Positions 21,071 through 33,335 of a stretch of 64,000 nt of DNA are shown here, piece by piece. The position numbers were made by a program, and so were the translations under genes. The number at the start of each line of letters is the position of its first letter. Within the stretch, counting starts at the first letter, position 1. Below the pieces are notes generated by a model, which worked only from the letters and a program-made list of their open reading frames with translations, was not told where the DNA came from and made no database searches. This DNA is from Entrophospora sp. SA101 (lineage: Eukaryota > Glomeromycota > Glomeromycetes > Entrophosporales > Entrophosporaceae), in contig CAUDNR010001569.1 of NCBI GenBank assembly GCA_958430865.1, positions 5,958-69,957 on the forward strand, read 5' to 3'.

Positions 21071-23854
21071 TTTTTATGAAATTTGACAAAAATAATAATA
21101 AATAATAATAATAAAATAAAATGGGAATTGATTTTCATTTATTATTGATTTTTTGCGGAAATAAAGTTGTGATATCATTAATTTTTATGTGATATATCCA
21201 AAGAAATAAAATAGCAAGGAAATCAAATCATTATTCATTATTATTATTGAAGTATTGAAGTAATCAGTAAGAAAGAAGAGAAAAGTATGAAATTAGAATC
21301 ATCCTTTTAAAAAAAAAGGAATTGTAGCGTTTTAACCAAATTTAGAAATTCGATCGTGCCATATATAGCATTTATGTGTCGATCAAATTTAAATTATTGT
21401 CCAAAAAGACCGACGATTTATATATAGCGAGTATCAGGTATTGTAAAATGAGAAAGTTCCGCTTAAACAAGTCACGCGACATCACAAAATAAATGTATAT
21501 ACCTAAAATTTAACAAGATAATTAGTTCTATTAATCTTTTTCTTTCCAGGGCAGATGGTCATGTTTCAAGGGCAAAATTCAGCTTGAACTTTATTTGTAC
21601 TAACGAATGATTCTTTTCGTTAGGTTAATCTCAACGACAAGACTGCCCCGTACGTGCAGATTTTTATAAAGAACATTATTAGTTTAGAAACTGTACCCAT
21701 TTTACTTGATAAATCTTGGTTTTTTCAGAACATAATGTTTTGTTTGAATTCAAATTTCGTGTGACTTGATTTTTTTTGGATGTTTAAACAACCAATGAAA
21801 GGATTTTTGATCATATGCTATTACTATCGTATATAAAATTGGTAAATTTTTTTACGAGATATTTAAAAACGTATCAATTGTGGGCGTCTTAGGTCCCTTC
21901 TTGCTATTTATATTATTTGTATTTTAACTTTAGACAGACACCATCTATGATTCATTACTTAATTAAGAACTGAAGTTTCGCAAGAAAAATATTATTATTC
22001 GAAAATAGAATCCTACTTGGCATGCAAATGCACCTTGCTGTTAAAAATCTTATGACGTATTATTATAAATAAAACAAAATGCATCTCACAAGTAATAATA
22101 ATACTAAGACCACGCGAAAATGAAACTTGAGTAAAATAATGATTGTATTATTTATCATATATAGTCAAGCTGAAATTTAATTCATCTCTTTTGAATTATA
22201 GTGGAACCAACCAGTCCACTAGTTTATTGAATATTCAAAAATTTGTCTTGTCGGTCAGAATCGATATCTTCTTTTACGGAAATGTACAAATACAAAAGAA
22301 CTTTATGTTTTCCGTGTGTTTCTGTAAATCCAGAGCATGTTCCGTGAAAAAACGCGCTTATTACATAGATGTCCTGCTTGGTAAAACAAAGACATACGGA
22401 AAACTTACCGTTTTCCCGTACATTTTTGTGTGTTTTCTACGTAAGAATTTTGTAGGGCTCTCGTAATATAAAGAGCAACTTTGTTTGGTAGAACCTGGTG
22501 GGTAGCCTTTTGAGGTACTTGAAAGTATTGATGTGAGCTGGCTAAGATGATAAAAAAAATTTTTCTCTTGATGTCTGGAATTTTACGTCTGGAATTTTAG
22601 TGCAGAATTCAGTGGCATAGACACTTAGTTGTTGAGATGGGTCCATATGCATTACTTGGAGTGACAAAAGAAAAAACATATTTTTGCTCAAAAAAAAATA
22701 ATAATAATACAGTACTCGTAGCAGGATAATAGATAATAATAAAAAAAGCAATAATGATAGAGTTTCTATTCGTAATACAACTCAATCTTAATCCGAATTC
22801 GAATTGATTTTTTTATTCATTTTATTCGAATTATACAAATAAACTTTCAATGTAATTCGAATACTCGAATTCATAACGAATAAGACAAATAATTCGGATA
22901 GAAATCCTAGTAATAGGAACCATTAAAGGTGGTGAATTAAGAGATATAACAATAACAATAACGGTAGTAGTAATATCGGAAAGAAATAGACTTGGGTAAT
23001 AAAAATAATAATAAAATCAACCGATTTTTAGTGAATTCGTAAAGGGTATGTTATCTGTCTAGTAATTCATTTGATAAAAAATTTGTCCAAGTTCTTAGCC
23101 GGCTAAGGTTTTTCTACCCGGCTAACATCACTACTTGAAAGCTGCAATATTGTATTTCACAAAAAGCGTGCTTTAGGTAATTATCATATTAATATGATCG
23201 GAAATTTTACCCATCACTGGTCATGTATCAGTCAGTGTCTATTAATAATTCTCCTTTGGATTCCAAATATTAATACATGTGAAAATATTTACTATATTCT
23301 TCAAATCAAATTTATGGTGAAAACTTTCATGGAGTGTAAAGATGTAAGGTTGCTGAAATAAGAATACATCTCACACGAACTTTGCTAACATCAATGATCG
23401 CGAATTTATATGCATATTAAAAAGCTCAAAAAGCTTCGAATAGCGCAATAACTGATTATTATTAAACAAAAAGATTATTTATAATAAATATGTTATAATT
23501 TGTAATTATACGCGCTATTAATGATATTAATTTTTTATCTGGCATTTCTTTCAATATACATTTCTATTTAACTTTTTCCAATAATATCTAGAGATTTATT
23601 TTCAAAAATAGTTGATTTTACTTGAAAATTAGGCTTGCTTTTTATCCATTATAAATTCTTTACTCCCAAGAGATTTATGGTTGATAAATTATTTAAATTA
23701 TGACCTTTTAGTATAATAAGTAAGTTTTGTTTATTATTTGAAAGGACAGAATTACAAAATAAATTATAAATAAATAAATCAAGAATATGAATTATATAAT
23801 AATAAATAAATAATTGGCCATTAATATCACTATTGCTGTATTAATGATATTCTA
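21071..23854. other. 2.8-kb gene-poor interval with repeat pieces
   Basis: Holds the promoter of the minus-strand gene ending at 21070. At about 22763-22915 there is an element with GGATTTCTATCCGAATTAT-like inverted ends and GAATTCGAATT words, related to 7590-7690. About 22270-22440 has weak inverted words (TTTTACGGAAATGTACA). ORFs at 22143-22466 and 22542-22751 show no domain signal. Confidence 0.45.
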
Positions 23855-24415
23855 TTAGTTGTTGCTGTTGTCATCCAATAACAATTGATCCACAATGTTT
23901 TGGAATTGAATTGCTATAAAAATTAACTGATCTCTTCTGTGATTATTAGTTGCGTCCAAATTGTTATTATTATCATTGGCTGAATTCTGTCCAAAGAAAT
24001 TATTGTCAACAGTGTTACGAAGAGTATTATGACCAACAAAATGATTATTGATAATACCCAAATGGCTAGTCAAATCATTGCTGGAGATATTGCTACTGGT
24101 TGGATTTTGACGAGCGTTGTTCATATTATTGATTGAATTGTCTACAATGTTATGGAGAGTATCATGACCAACGAAACTATTATTGATCATAACCAAATGA
24201 CTAGTCAAATCATGATTGGCGGGATTTTGACGAGCGTTGTTCATATTATTGATTGAATTATAACCAGCAATATTATTATTGTTGTCGACGGAATAATTGT
24301 GGTTGGAAATGTTCATAGGATTAACTGAGCTTTCGTTAGGAGTAATAGTATCAGAGGGATGGACATAACCGTTAATTTGGTTAATTTGGTTACCAAGATG
24401 ATGATTATTATTCAT
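23855..24415 (-). CDS. Asn-rich protein with an internal duplicated module
   Basis: An uninterrupted 186-codon frame from an ATG. About a quarter of residues are Asn. A module of roughly 40 residues occurs twice: SINNMNNARQNP, then DLTSHL, INN-x-FVGH-x-TL and a VDN (about residues 53-90 and 92-138). The C-terminal 25 residues differ and look helical (RRDQLIFIAIQFQNIVDQLL). No signal peptide or known domain is visible. Function is unknown; the composition suggests a disordered, prion-like or regulatory protein. The upstream region has a three-copy repeat (24565-24833). Confidence 0.65.
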   Translation of the reverse strand: MNNNHHLGNQINQINGYVHPSDTITPNESSVNPMNISNHNYSVDNNNNIAGYNSINNMNNARQNPANHDLTSHLVMINNSFVGHDTLHNIVDNSINNMNNARQNPTSSNISSNDLTSHLGIINNHFVGHNTLRNTVDNNFFGQNSANDNNNNLDATNNHRRDQLIFIAIQFQNIVDQLLLDDNSNN

Positions 24416-24564
24416 GATTTGTTTTTAGTTTTTATTAATTATTTATTTGGATTTTTGAATTCTTTTTTCACCGATTTTTTTTCTCTATATTTATAACAGG
24501 TATCAACCAATCATTGATTTTAAATACGCATATTAAAAATAAGGTTTTTTATTTTTTATTTATT

Positions 24565-24833
24565 ACCATATTTAAGGGAAGATACTAAAATCTTCATTAA
24601 CTCGACTAAGTATCACAAAGTTTTGTTTATTTTTGTCCTATATTAATTAACCATTAACTCGACTAAGTATCACAAAGTTTTGTTTATTTTTGTGTTCTAA
24701 TAGTCAATACCATTTACCATTTAAGGGAAGATCTCAAAATAAAATCTTTCATTAACTCGACTAAGTATCACAAAGTTTTGTTTATCTAATAGTTCTAAAA
24801 CCTCTAATACCCATTTACCATTTAAGGGAAGTT
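24565..24833. repeat. Three-copy repeat in the promoter of the Asn-rich gene
   Basis: CTCGACTAAGTATCACAAAG, extended by TTTTGTTTAT, occurs at 24601, 24658 and 24757, each preceded by CATTAA. An interleaved word, (C)ATTTAAGGGAAGAT/GTT, occurs three times (about 24570, 24718 and 24818). This direct-repeat array 180-420 bp upstream of the ATG could hold regulator sites. Confidence 0.8.
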
Positions 24834-24963
24834 GCTCAAACACCTTTACTAATTTGAACCAATGAATATTTCATTGTTATTAGGTGAAACAGGAGAGACC
24901 GTCCTATATAAGGAAAGGATGTTCACAATTGATTTCAATTTTTTTTATACAGTTTAGAATACT

Positions 24964-24973
24964 NNNNNNNNNN
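24964..24973. other. Assembly gap (10 N)
   Basis: Ten consecutive undetermined bases. The run marks a scaffold join, so the adjacency of sequence on the two sides is not proven. Confidence 0.99.
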
Positions 24974-25140
24974 TTTTGGCTAGCATGCCAGCAGCCATCT
25001 CTGGTCTGGGGAGATTAGTGAAAGTGTCCTTGACAATTGGTGCAGTATCAGTAAACTCTAGGGCCATACACCTCCCCTGGAGTTCCGTTGCATCATTGTA
25101 TCATCGGGGAGCCATGGTCAGATTAGCCTTTTGTACATGA
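24974..25140 (-). pseudogene. GC-richer coding-like fragment against the gap
   Basis: Base composition is near 50% GC here, against a very AT-rich surround. The minus strand reads a protein-like frame (NDATELQGRCMALEFTD, then APIVKDTFTNLPRPEM) with one stop just upstream of Tyr-Asn-Asp. The downstream end is lost in the gap. Unrecognised; possibly part of a transposon-borne gene. A short imperfect inverted word (AAGGCAGCATGCGTG / GTGCTGCCTT) lies at 25171-25260. Confidence 0.35.
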
Positions 25141-25644
25141 GGAATACACGAGAATGACTGTAAAGTATTCAAGGCAGCATGCGTGCTTCAACGCCTGTAA
25201 ATTTCCGATAATCAAACATTGCATACTCGAAATGTTTCAATTTAAATGGTGTGCTGCCTTGATATCTTGTGATTATAATATTTATAATAATATTATTAAG
25301 CAAAATATTATCAATGAAAATCCTGTAATTACCCAGCAAGATCTGCTTCGCATTTTGATTCCAATAATATACATTATATAAAATAAAAATATCAATACAA
25401 GTAAAAAATAGTACCTCTGATTAGTTATTAACACGTATTCTTTAGGAGACCCAAACCAAACCAAACAACAACACTCACGTTTTGTCACCTTGGATACCAT
25501 CAAAAAATAAATTGTTTTTCCAAGAAAGAAAAAAAAAATCAATTCGCGTCTGTCCTACCAAAAAAAAACCAATAGGATAAATAATTAGTGTGTACGTGTC
25601 AATTGTATCACAAACCTTTCTTTTATTTTTTTTTATTATTATTA

Positions 25645-28600
25645 ATGCCACGTCAAGCAAAAAGAAGCACCAAAGATAATTGGGAAGAAGTAGCTTGGTA
25701 AGTGTTTTAAGGATGGTGGTGGTTATCGCCTGCTGCCCATCGTTACTCTAGTTAAATTTTAAAAAAACTTTGTTATTATAAATCGCGTAAAAAAAAACTC
25801 ATTTTAACTCAATATTTTTTAAAAAACTCTTGTTATATAATAAAAATTTCTCGCGTAAACTCGTTTACAAATAAAAGTAATAAAAAAACAAGAAATGATG
25901 GGTAAGTGTTTTAAGGATGGTGATGGTGGTTATCGCCCACCACTCATCGTCACTCTAGTTATTAACAAAGAATGGTGGTGGTTTATGAAAATTTAACATA
26001 TATGTAAACTTACATCCATTTTATTTACTCAGTGCCAACAAAATAATTGAAACTTACGTCAAGCTTTCGCCAATTGAGCACATCCTAAAAAGACCAGATA
26101 CTTACGTAGGATCCGTCGAAGCTTTGACAGAGAAGCAATGGGCATATAATGTCAATGATGACAAACTGGAATACAAAGACATCACATATGTTCCAGCATT
26201 TTTCAAAATTTTTGATGAAATTCTTGTTAACGCTGCTGATAATAAGGTAATATTTGACATTATCATGTAGTTATCCGCAAAAAATACCCACAAATTTCGT
26301 GAAACCTCAGAATATTCAATTTTTATTGGCGGATTGGGTGCGTGTTATCCTTATTTAGAAATCGATTTGGCGATTGCGGATATTTTTTGCGGATAACTAC
26401 ATGATTAATTTATTTGACTTATGGTTAATGATTTTCAACAATTTTTCTCAAAAAAAATCTTTTTTGAATAATAACAATGTTCCTCAAAAAACAAAAGATC
26501 AGAGATCCTTCAATGAATACAATAAAAGTCAAATTTGATAAAGAATTAAAAAGAATTTCTGTATACAATAACGGAAAAGGTATTCCAATAGAACTTCATA
26601 GAGTTAAATGTATATGTACCAGAAATGCTGTTTGGACAACTTATGACATCATCAAATTATAATAATGATGAAGAGAGAGTCACCGGTTGTAGAAATGGAC
26701 TTGGTGCGAAATTCGCAAACATTTTCAGCACTCAGTTTACTGTAGAAACAACTGATGCAACACAAAAAAAAAAAATACATACAATCATTTTATAATAATA
26801 TGTCAAAAATCGATGAACCGATTATCAGCAATTACGAGGATGATGAAGAGGAACATACTATGATATCATTTATTCCAGACTTAATGAGATTTGGAATGAC
26901 TGAATTAACTGATGATGTAATTGCTTTGTTGAGTAAACGTGTGTATGATATAGCTGAAACAATGAAAGATACAGAGGTTTTTCTTAATGATAAACTTATA
27001 ATTGGATTAAAAAGAAAAACCATCTACATAGAAAAATTAGATGATGCTGTGAATGCAGGTACTAGCCTTGCCCAAAATTGTACATTAATTCTTACTGAAG
27101 GTGATTCAACAAAGTCATTTGCATTATCAGGCCTTGATGTTGTTGGTGAACGCAATAATTGGGGTGTATACCCACTCAGGGGTAAGTTATTAAATGTACG
27201 TAATGCATCTCCAAAAAAAATATCAGTGAATAGAGAGGTGCAAGCACTTAAACAAATATTAGGACTGCAACACAATAAAGAATACTGTTCAGTCGAAGAC
27301 CTTAGATATGGAAAATTGATGATCATGACAGATCAAGACCTTGATGGTAGCCACATCAAGGGATTGATAATAAATTTTTTTGACCATTTTTACCCATCTT
27401 TGCTGAAACAACCTGGGTTTTTGCAGGAGTTCATCACCCCCATCATAAAATGCACTAAAAACAAGAATACCATATCATTTTACACCATACCCGAATACGA
27501 AGAATGGAAACGACAAAATGAAAATGGAAAAGGTTGGATGATCAAATATTATAAAGGACTCGGGACTAGTACATCAGACGAAGCCAAACAATACTTTAGC
27601 GATCTCAGAAAACATGTAAAAATATTTTAAGCCAATGGATGAGGAAGATCACAAACTTGTGGAAATGGCATTTACCAAGAAAGACACAGATGAACGGAAA
27701 ATTTGGATCAGTGACATTCAAGATGGGGCACATATTGATTATTTAGATGATGATGAAATAACAATAAAAAATTTCATAAATAAGGAGTTGTCATTATTTT
27801 CACTTTCTGATAATATCCGATCAATTCCTTCAGTAATAGATGGCTTAAAACCTGGACAAAGAAAAGTATTATATAGTTGCATTAAAAAAAACTTGGTAAA
27901 AGAAGAGCAGCTTAAAGTATCTTCATTATCGGGATTTGTTTCCGAGTGTTCTGCATACCACCATGGCGAAGCCAGCCTTCACTCAACTATAATTAGCCTC
28001 GCGCAAGACTTTGTAGGATCAAACAACATCAATCTACTAGAACCTATCGGCCAGTTTGGGAAAAGAAATGATGGTGGTAAAAGTGCTGCAAGTGCACGTT
28101 ATATTAACACCAGACTTACTGATTTTGCAAGACTGATTTACCACCCAGATGATGATATTTTATTAGATTACCTGAATGATGATGGTAAAGTGATAGAACC
28201 TAAATGGTACGTTCCTATCATTCCAATGGTTCTGGTCAATGGTACAGAAGGCATAGGAACGGGTTGGAGTACTAGCATTCCTAATTTTAATCCCAGGGAC
28301 ATTATCCACAATTTGAGGAGAAAGATCAATGGAGAAGAAATGATCCCAATGCATCCTTGGTATCATGGATTTTATGGGGAGATCAAACAAAATGGTGCCA
28401 ATAAATACACTTCATATGGCAAAATTACTAAAAAAGATGACACACACATTATAATATCTGAACTTCCAGTGTGCAAATGGACAGAGGATTACAAATCCAA
28501 GACTCTTACTGATCTCAGAGAAAGCAACACAATTAGGAACATTTCTAGAAACAATTGTACCAATGAAAGGGTAGATCTCGAAATTGAATTAACCATTGAA

Positions 28601-29485
28601 CAAATGGAAAAGGCGGAAAAAAAAGGACTCGAAAAGACATTCCAATTAACAACTGCCCTGGCAACATCGAACATGATGTGCTTTGACCCAAATAATAAAC
28701 TTGCCAAATATGAGACCGCAGAGGACATCATAAAAGAATTTTATCATGAACGATCGGAGCTTTATGTCAAAAGAAAAGTATGTTAATTATTAACATGTAT
28801 TCTTATATATTTTATTTGACTTTCTAACAATATTTTAATTTATTGTTTATTTCACCACATATATTTATTATAGAATCAGTTGATTAAAAATTTGCAGAAA
28901 CAAGTTAATATAATAGATAATAAAATAAGATTTCTTCATATGAAGCTTGACACAACATTGAAGTTTGAGGGGTTAAAGAAGGCGGAAATCATAAAACTTC
29001 TCGAATTCCATAAATTTGATAAAATAGATGACATGACGACCAAAGAAGATTCATCCAAGGAAACTGAGATCAATGGAAACATCAGAGGATACGATTACAT
29101 TATGAGAATGATATGTTGGAGCTTTAGTAGAGAAGAACTGGATAAGTATGAGAATAGAAGGAAACAATTATCCTCTGAATTAGATTTAACTTCAAGAAAA
29201 AGCCCTCAAGATATATGGTTGGATGATCTGGACAAACTTGAAGCAGCATGGAATGAATTTGTGAATGACAATCAAGAAAATGTGTCAACTTATAATAATG
29301 ATGGTGAAGGTGACATCTATGAATTGAGTGAATCCAACCTAAATATAGAAACAAATCTTCAAAAAGGGAATAAAACTACTTCTAATAAAGAAAGAAAAAG
29401 AAAATTAGTCGATATTGATGTGGAGACAAGTGAACCAAGCAATCAACATAGCAGAAAAATTAAAGGAACAAATTTCGGTATCTGA
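25645..29485 (+). pseudogene. TOP2: DNA topoisomerase II, frameshifted and lacking the transducer domain
   Basis: Exons 25645-25697, 26033-26246, 26498-28777 and 28874-29485 read a eukaryotic type IIA topoisomerase. The GHKL ATPase part has KRPDTYVGSVE, FDEILVNAADNK, NNGKGIP and RNGLGAKFAN. The TOPRIM part has LILTEGDS, PLRGKLLNVR and TDQDLDGSHIKG. The breakage-reunion core follows, with the catalytic-Tyr region SARYINTRL (Tyr codon at 28100-28102) and GIGTGWST, then a C-terminal coiled coil and a Lys-rich end. Three frame breaks are visible: near 26600, in the A12 run at 26764-26775, and at an extra T near 27628. Near 27005 about 200 family residues are absent: FLNDKLI jumps to KTIYIEKLDDA just before the EGDS block. 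This removes the transducer domain with its QTK loop, needed for ATP hydrolysis. The homopolymer breaks could be sequencing errors, but the deletion could not. The coding signal is otherwise strong, so decay is recent or the gene is a misassembled allele. Confidence 0.85.
26264..26403. mobile_element. 140-bp MITE inside intron 2 of the topoisomerase II locus
   Basis: Terminal inverted repeats CATGTAGTTATCCGCAAAAA, continuing ATAC (24 bp, one mismatch), flank a non-coding interior. It lies wholly within the 251-bp intron and accounts for more than half of it. Confidence 0.88.
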
Positions 29486-29820
29486 TGTTGCATCAATCAC
29501 TACTAATTATAACCACTTTATCTCTAATTTTTTCATATATATCTTTATATGTGTATTATATATTTACGTAGAAGTATATCTTTCTTTACATATTTTATTA
29601 TACATCTCATGTATATATTTTCATATTATATATATGTGTATATACCATTTCTCTTGCTTATTATCTATAATCTTCACTCATACCTTTTATATTTATTAGT
29701 AAAAATTTAAATAAAATTAATTGTTCATTTGTTTATAAGTTGATCTCTATACCGTATATACAAAGGATAAAATCTTCTATAATAATAAAAGATCTTTATT
29801 CTCTTGAATCATTACGCATA

Positions 29821-30467
29821 CACAGTGAATCTCGATTTAGCGGACCTCGATTTAGCGGATTTAGGGGTTTAACGGATAAATTTTCAAAACCAAATTTTTC
29901 TATAATTATTTTATCTCGATTTGACAGATTTAACGGATTTTCATATATATTCGATTTAGCGGATATTTTTTAAAAATCCATATATGTCACTTACAATAAA
30001 ATTCTCTCGATATTACGGATAACAATGATCCTTGCCTTTTTTGGATAGTATAATTTTATAACGTAATAATGTATTATTAATATTAAAATTGTTAACTATT
30101 ACTATTTCTTAGCAATGACACTTATATATGTGTGTCATTTTTTTTATTCTTTATAAGCTAATAATTGAAAGATTGTTCAAATAATTAAAAATATATTGAA
30201 GTTAAAAAGAGAGATTTCTTATAGAAGTATCCAAGAAGCAAGACAATGTCGAATTGATGAATTTATGAGTCAACAATGATATTATTATTATTATTATTAT
30301 TATCCGTTATATTTTGTTTTTTATGTACAAAAATTATTTTAAATAAAAAAAATTTTTTTGTGTACACATATCACATGATTTGATCATAAGTTTCGATTTA
30401 GCGGATCTCTCGATTTAACGGATAAATTTTCTGGAAAAAAATATCTGTTAAATCGAGACTCACTGTG
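29821..30467. mobile_element. 647-bp pogo/Tigger-like non-autonomous element
   Basis: Left end CACAGTGAATCTCGATTTAG and the inverse of CACAGTGAGTCTCGATTTAA at the right, bordered by TA on both sides, the target duplication of Tc1/mariner-pogo elements. Inside, the word CTCGATTT-A/G-ACGGAT is repeated several times near both ends (29833, 29847, 29917, 29951; inverted near 30394-30420). The interior is AT-rich, with no transposase. Confidence 0.88.
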
Positions 30468-31348
30468 TATATATAAATTTCTGGAAATATCAAATGCATG
30501 ATCATAGATAATGAAATCAAAAAATAAGGACAAATTCATTATAAAACTTAAAGGATAAAAATGTAACCTCCAATAAAAGCTGGTGATTCATCATATATGC
30601 TAGCTAAAAGTGGCATAGATGGTCTGTAATTTACTGTCAAGCAAGCTTTCAAAGTGGCATTGATCTTGTTAAAGATATGAATAAATATGTTGGTTGTCAG
30701 ATGAATGCTTCAATCAAAAGCTGTCAATGAGTCCCATTTTCCCCTTGTAAAAATAGATATACATATTCAATCAAGGTAAAATGAGCATATCCCAAAACTG
30801 AAGATTAGCAAGTCACAAACTGGCTGTAATGGAGACGTAGTCCCATGGGCAGCTGCTAGAATTGTGATATACTTCTCTGTAGTGTAATTAATGCCATGAT
30901 CATTTCAGCAAACATATATAGCATTATCTCTCTCTATTCCTGAGCCATGTACTTTATCAACTCAACTTGTCTATTAAATGCCTGCATTAATGTATTTTAT
31001 TCATAGAAAGTCCAGCATTTTTCCATGCTTCATAATACATGTAAGAATCCCATTCTTTACAAGGAATACCAAGAAAGTAACTGAATCCAGGTATGTCAAT
31101 GACATGGAAAGGAGTGGTTACTGCAACTAATTATTTATAAATAAATTAATAAATTAAAGTTGTAAATATTATATAGTTTAAAAATTTAAAGTTCTCACTA
31201 ACAATTTTATCTATATGTTAAAACAACAAGTGACGTGAAAGAACAACATGCTCTTCACCAAGAACAACATGCTCTTCACCAAGAACAACTTGTATTTCAC
31301 TACCAGACAGCTGCATTAAATATATATTCAAATATTTAGAAGATCTTA
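30468..31348. other. Intergenic DNA, no gene seen
   Basis: Scraps of coding-like sequence on both strands without a continuous frame. A short direct repeat (AAGAACAACATGCTCTTCACC twice) lies at about 31240-31281. Nothing is recognised. Confidence 0.45.
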
Positions 31349-32512
31349 TGGAGAGACACTGAAAGATATCTTGATCCACTGACTAATTCAACGTGTGGTG
31401 CTAAACTTTTCTTAGCACTATTGAGATCATCGATAGCTCATGCAGGGAAAGAATTTTTACCAAATGATGGCACAATTATTTTAGAAGATATTTATCATCT
31501 ACCATTACCAATTTTAATTATCCAAGTTTTATTCGAGTGCTTTCAGCTTTTCATCTGGATTGGGTATTTGATTGTGGTTTGAGACTAAAGAAAAATGATG
31601 ATGATGACATAGATTCTCTTCCATATCATTAAATATAACTTTTATCAAATGTTAATGAAAGTTTGTCCATCTATATTTATCAGGAACTAGGGAATGTTTT
31701 TCACAAATTTATGAGTTACATTGTGATAACATAGCATTATCACATTTATATTATCATTTAGCATCAATGTGCTCTAATGAACTTTTCATTAATGAAAATG
31801 ATCATGGTAGTCTTATTATTAGGAAATTGGTAATTAAAGATTTAAAAAGTGATAATTGGGGATTGGCATATTTGATTTCTTTACAAAAATATTTAGAATG
31901 TGTGGTATATGGTTCTGTTTATAATATTGTTAATTTAGAACTACACAAAGAAATCAGTAAAGCATTAATTAAAGTTTCAAGTTCTATAAAATATTTTACT
32001 CTTACTGGAGGATTGTTATGTTTGCCACCAGAAACAATTGGTCATTTTTCAAACCTGGTAGTATTGGAGATTTTGGTGAATGATAATATAGAAGACCTTT
32101 TCCGAGATATGTGTATGTCAGCCACTTTTAAAGGACTGGAAATACTTAGGATTGGAAGTAAATTGCCATCTTTGAATGTTCTTAGTAAATTTTAACAAAA
32201 TTTTGTTCACAAATCAAAGTTCTTGATTTATATGGGTTCTGGCCAAATGGCAAGAAAAAATTATCACAACATAATGAAACAATAGCTCAATACTGTTATC
32301 AAAGTTTGCATTACCTAGCTACTTCAATTTCTGATGTCAAAGATGTAAGGCAAATTTTGGTATCATGTGAACAACTTGAGGGACTATATTTGGATAGTTA
32401 TGAAAGGAAGATTGACTCTGAAGAACTTTTTCAAATTCTAGTAAACCATTATCCAGCAAAATTTCAAAATTATGTCTATTCAACAAATGGGATTTATCCA
32501 AAACTTCTTTAA
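31349..32512 (+). pseudogene. F-box/LRR-type protein remnant
   Basis: The reading starts WRDTERYLDPLTNS..KLFLALLRSS, as after the F-box helix in the expanded F-box/LRR families of mycorrhizal fungi. It continues through frameshifts (near 31520, 31640 and 32195) into a leucine-rich stretch. The longest open piece is 31767-32195, with LEILVNDNIEDLF and LEILRIGSKLPSL. The end reads QLEGLYLDSYE and ELFQILVNHYP. The F-box itself is missing at the left and at least three stops or shifts interrupt the frame. Intact proteins of this kind would be substrate receptors of SCF ubiquitin ligases. The family call is by pattern. Confidence 0.6.
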
Positions 32513-33110
32513 AAAACTTAATAGACAAACTATTAATCCTTAAAAGAAAAATATAATTATATGTTACAAAACAAGATGAACTAGATTTCAACAGTATACT
32601 CTATGGAAATCAAAAAGTTCTCAGATAAAAATATTGATATCTTAATATTTAAACAAATCAAATCTTATTGTCATTGGAATCAATGATAAGTAAAATTGTT
32701 TAATAACAAAATACTTGATTTTATAATATTTACCTTTGCAGAATTTACCATTATCATTATCATAAAAAAAAATCTTTGTACTAAATATCTTTTATATTTA
32801 ATGTTTTGTGCACAATGGCCAAATAATTACAGTTATAATTTTACATGTGTAATATATAAGGGAACATTTATTTCTTACCCAGGCGAATTTCCTTCCCCCA
32901 TTAATTTGTATCATATAATATTTTACATGTGACTATAAAAGTTGTTTATTTATTTGATAACAGAAAATAATGAGTCAGTTGAACCTTTTGTTGAAAATAT
33001 ATTGGATACTGAATCTAAAAATTATAATGGCTATTTAACTTCAATAAAGTCCTTTTTTTATGATCTTATAATTACACCCCTTACATTCATACTAAAATTA
33101 TAAAACTGAA
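32513..33110. other. Intergenic DNA after the F-box remnant
   Basis: AT-rich with the degraded 3' end of the F-box-like frame (to about 32690). No other gene is seen. The 32696-32932 ORF has no features. Confidence 0.45.
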
Positions 33111-33335
33111 ATCACATTATAAATGTGATGATAATGACTAAATTTTGATCCCTGAAATCTTTGATAATACCAATGTTCACTTTGTCTGGTTTTGTTGCAG
33201 CATGCCCCATATCACTTAAGATAACAAATGGATATTAATTATGATCACATTACAAATGACTAATTTTGATCCCTAAAACTCTTGGGCCAATGTTCACTTT
33301 GTCTGGTTTTGTTGCAAGCATGCCCCATATCAAAA
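33111..33335. repeat. Two-copy direct repeat upstream of SRP68
   Basis: Units of about 100 bp at 33111-33213 and 33244-33335 share the words ACTAATTTTGATCCCT and CACTTTGTCTGG..GCATGCCCCATATCA, with small indels between copies. They end 150 bp before the SRP68 ATG. Confidence 0.8.

Noticed and set aside
22143..22466. 107-codon plus-strand frame
   Set aside because: Its start is not ATG in a good context and inverted words run through it; no homology or splice signal recognised.
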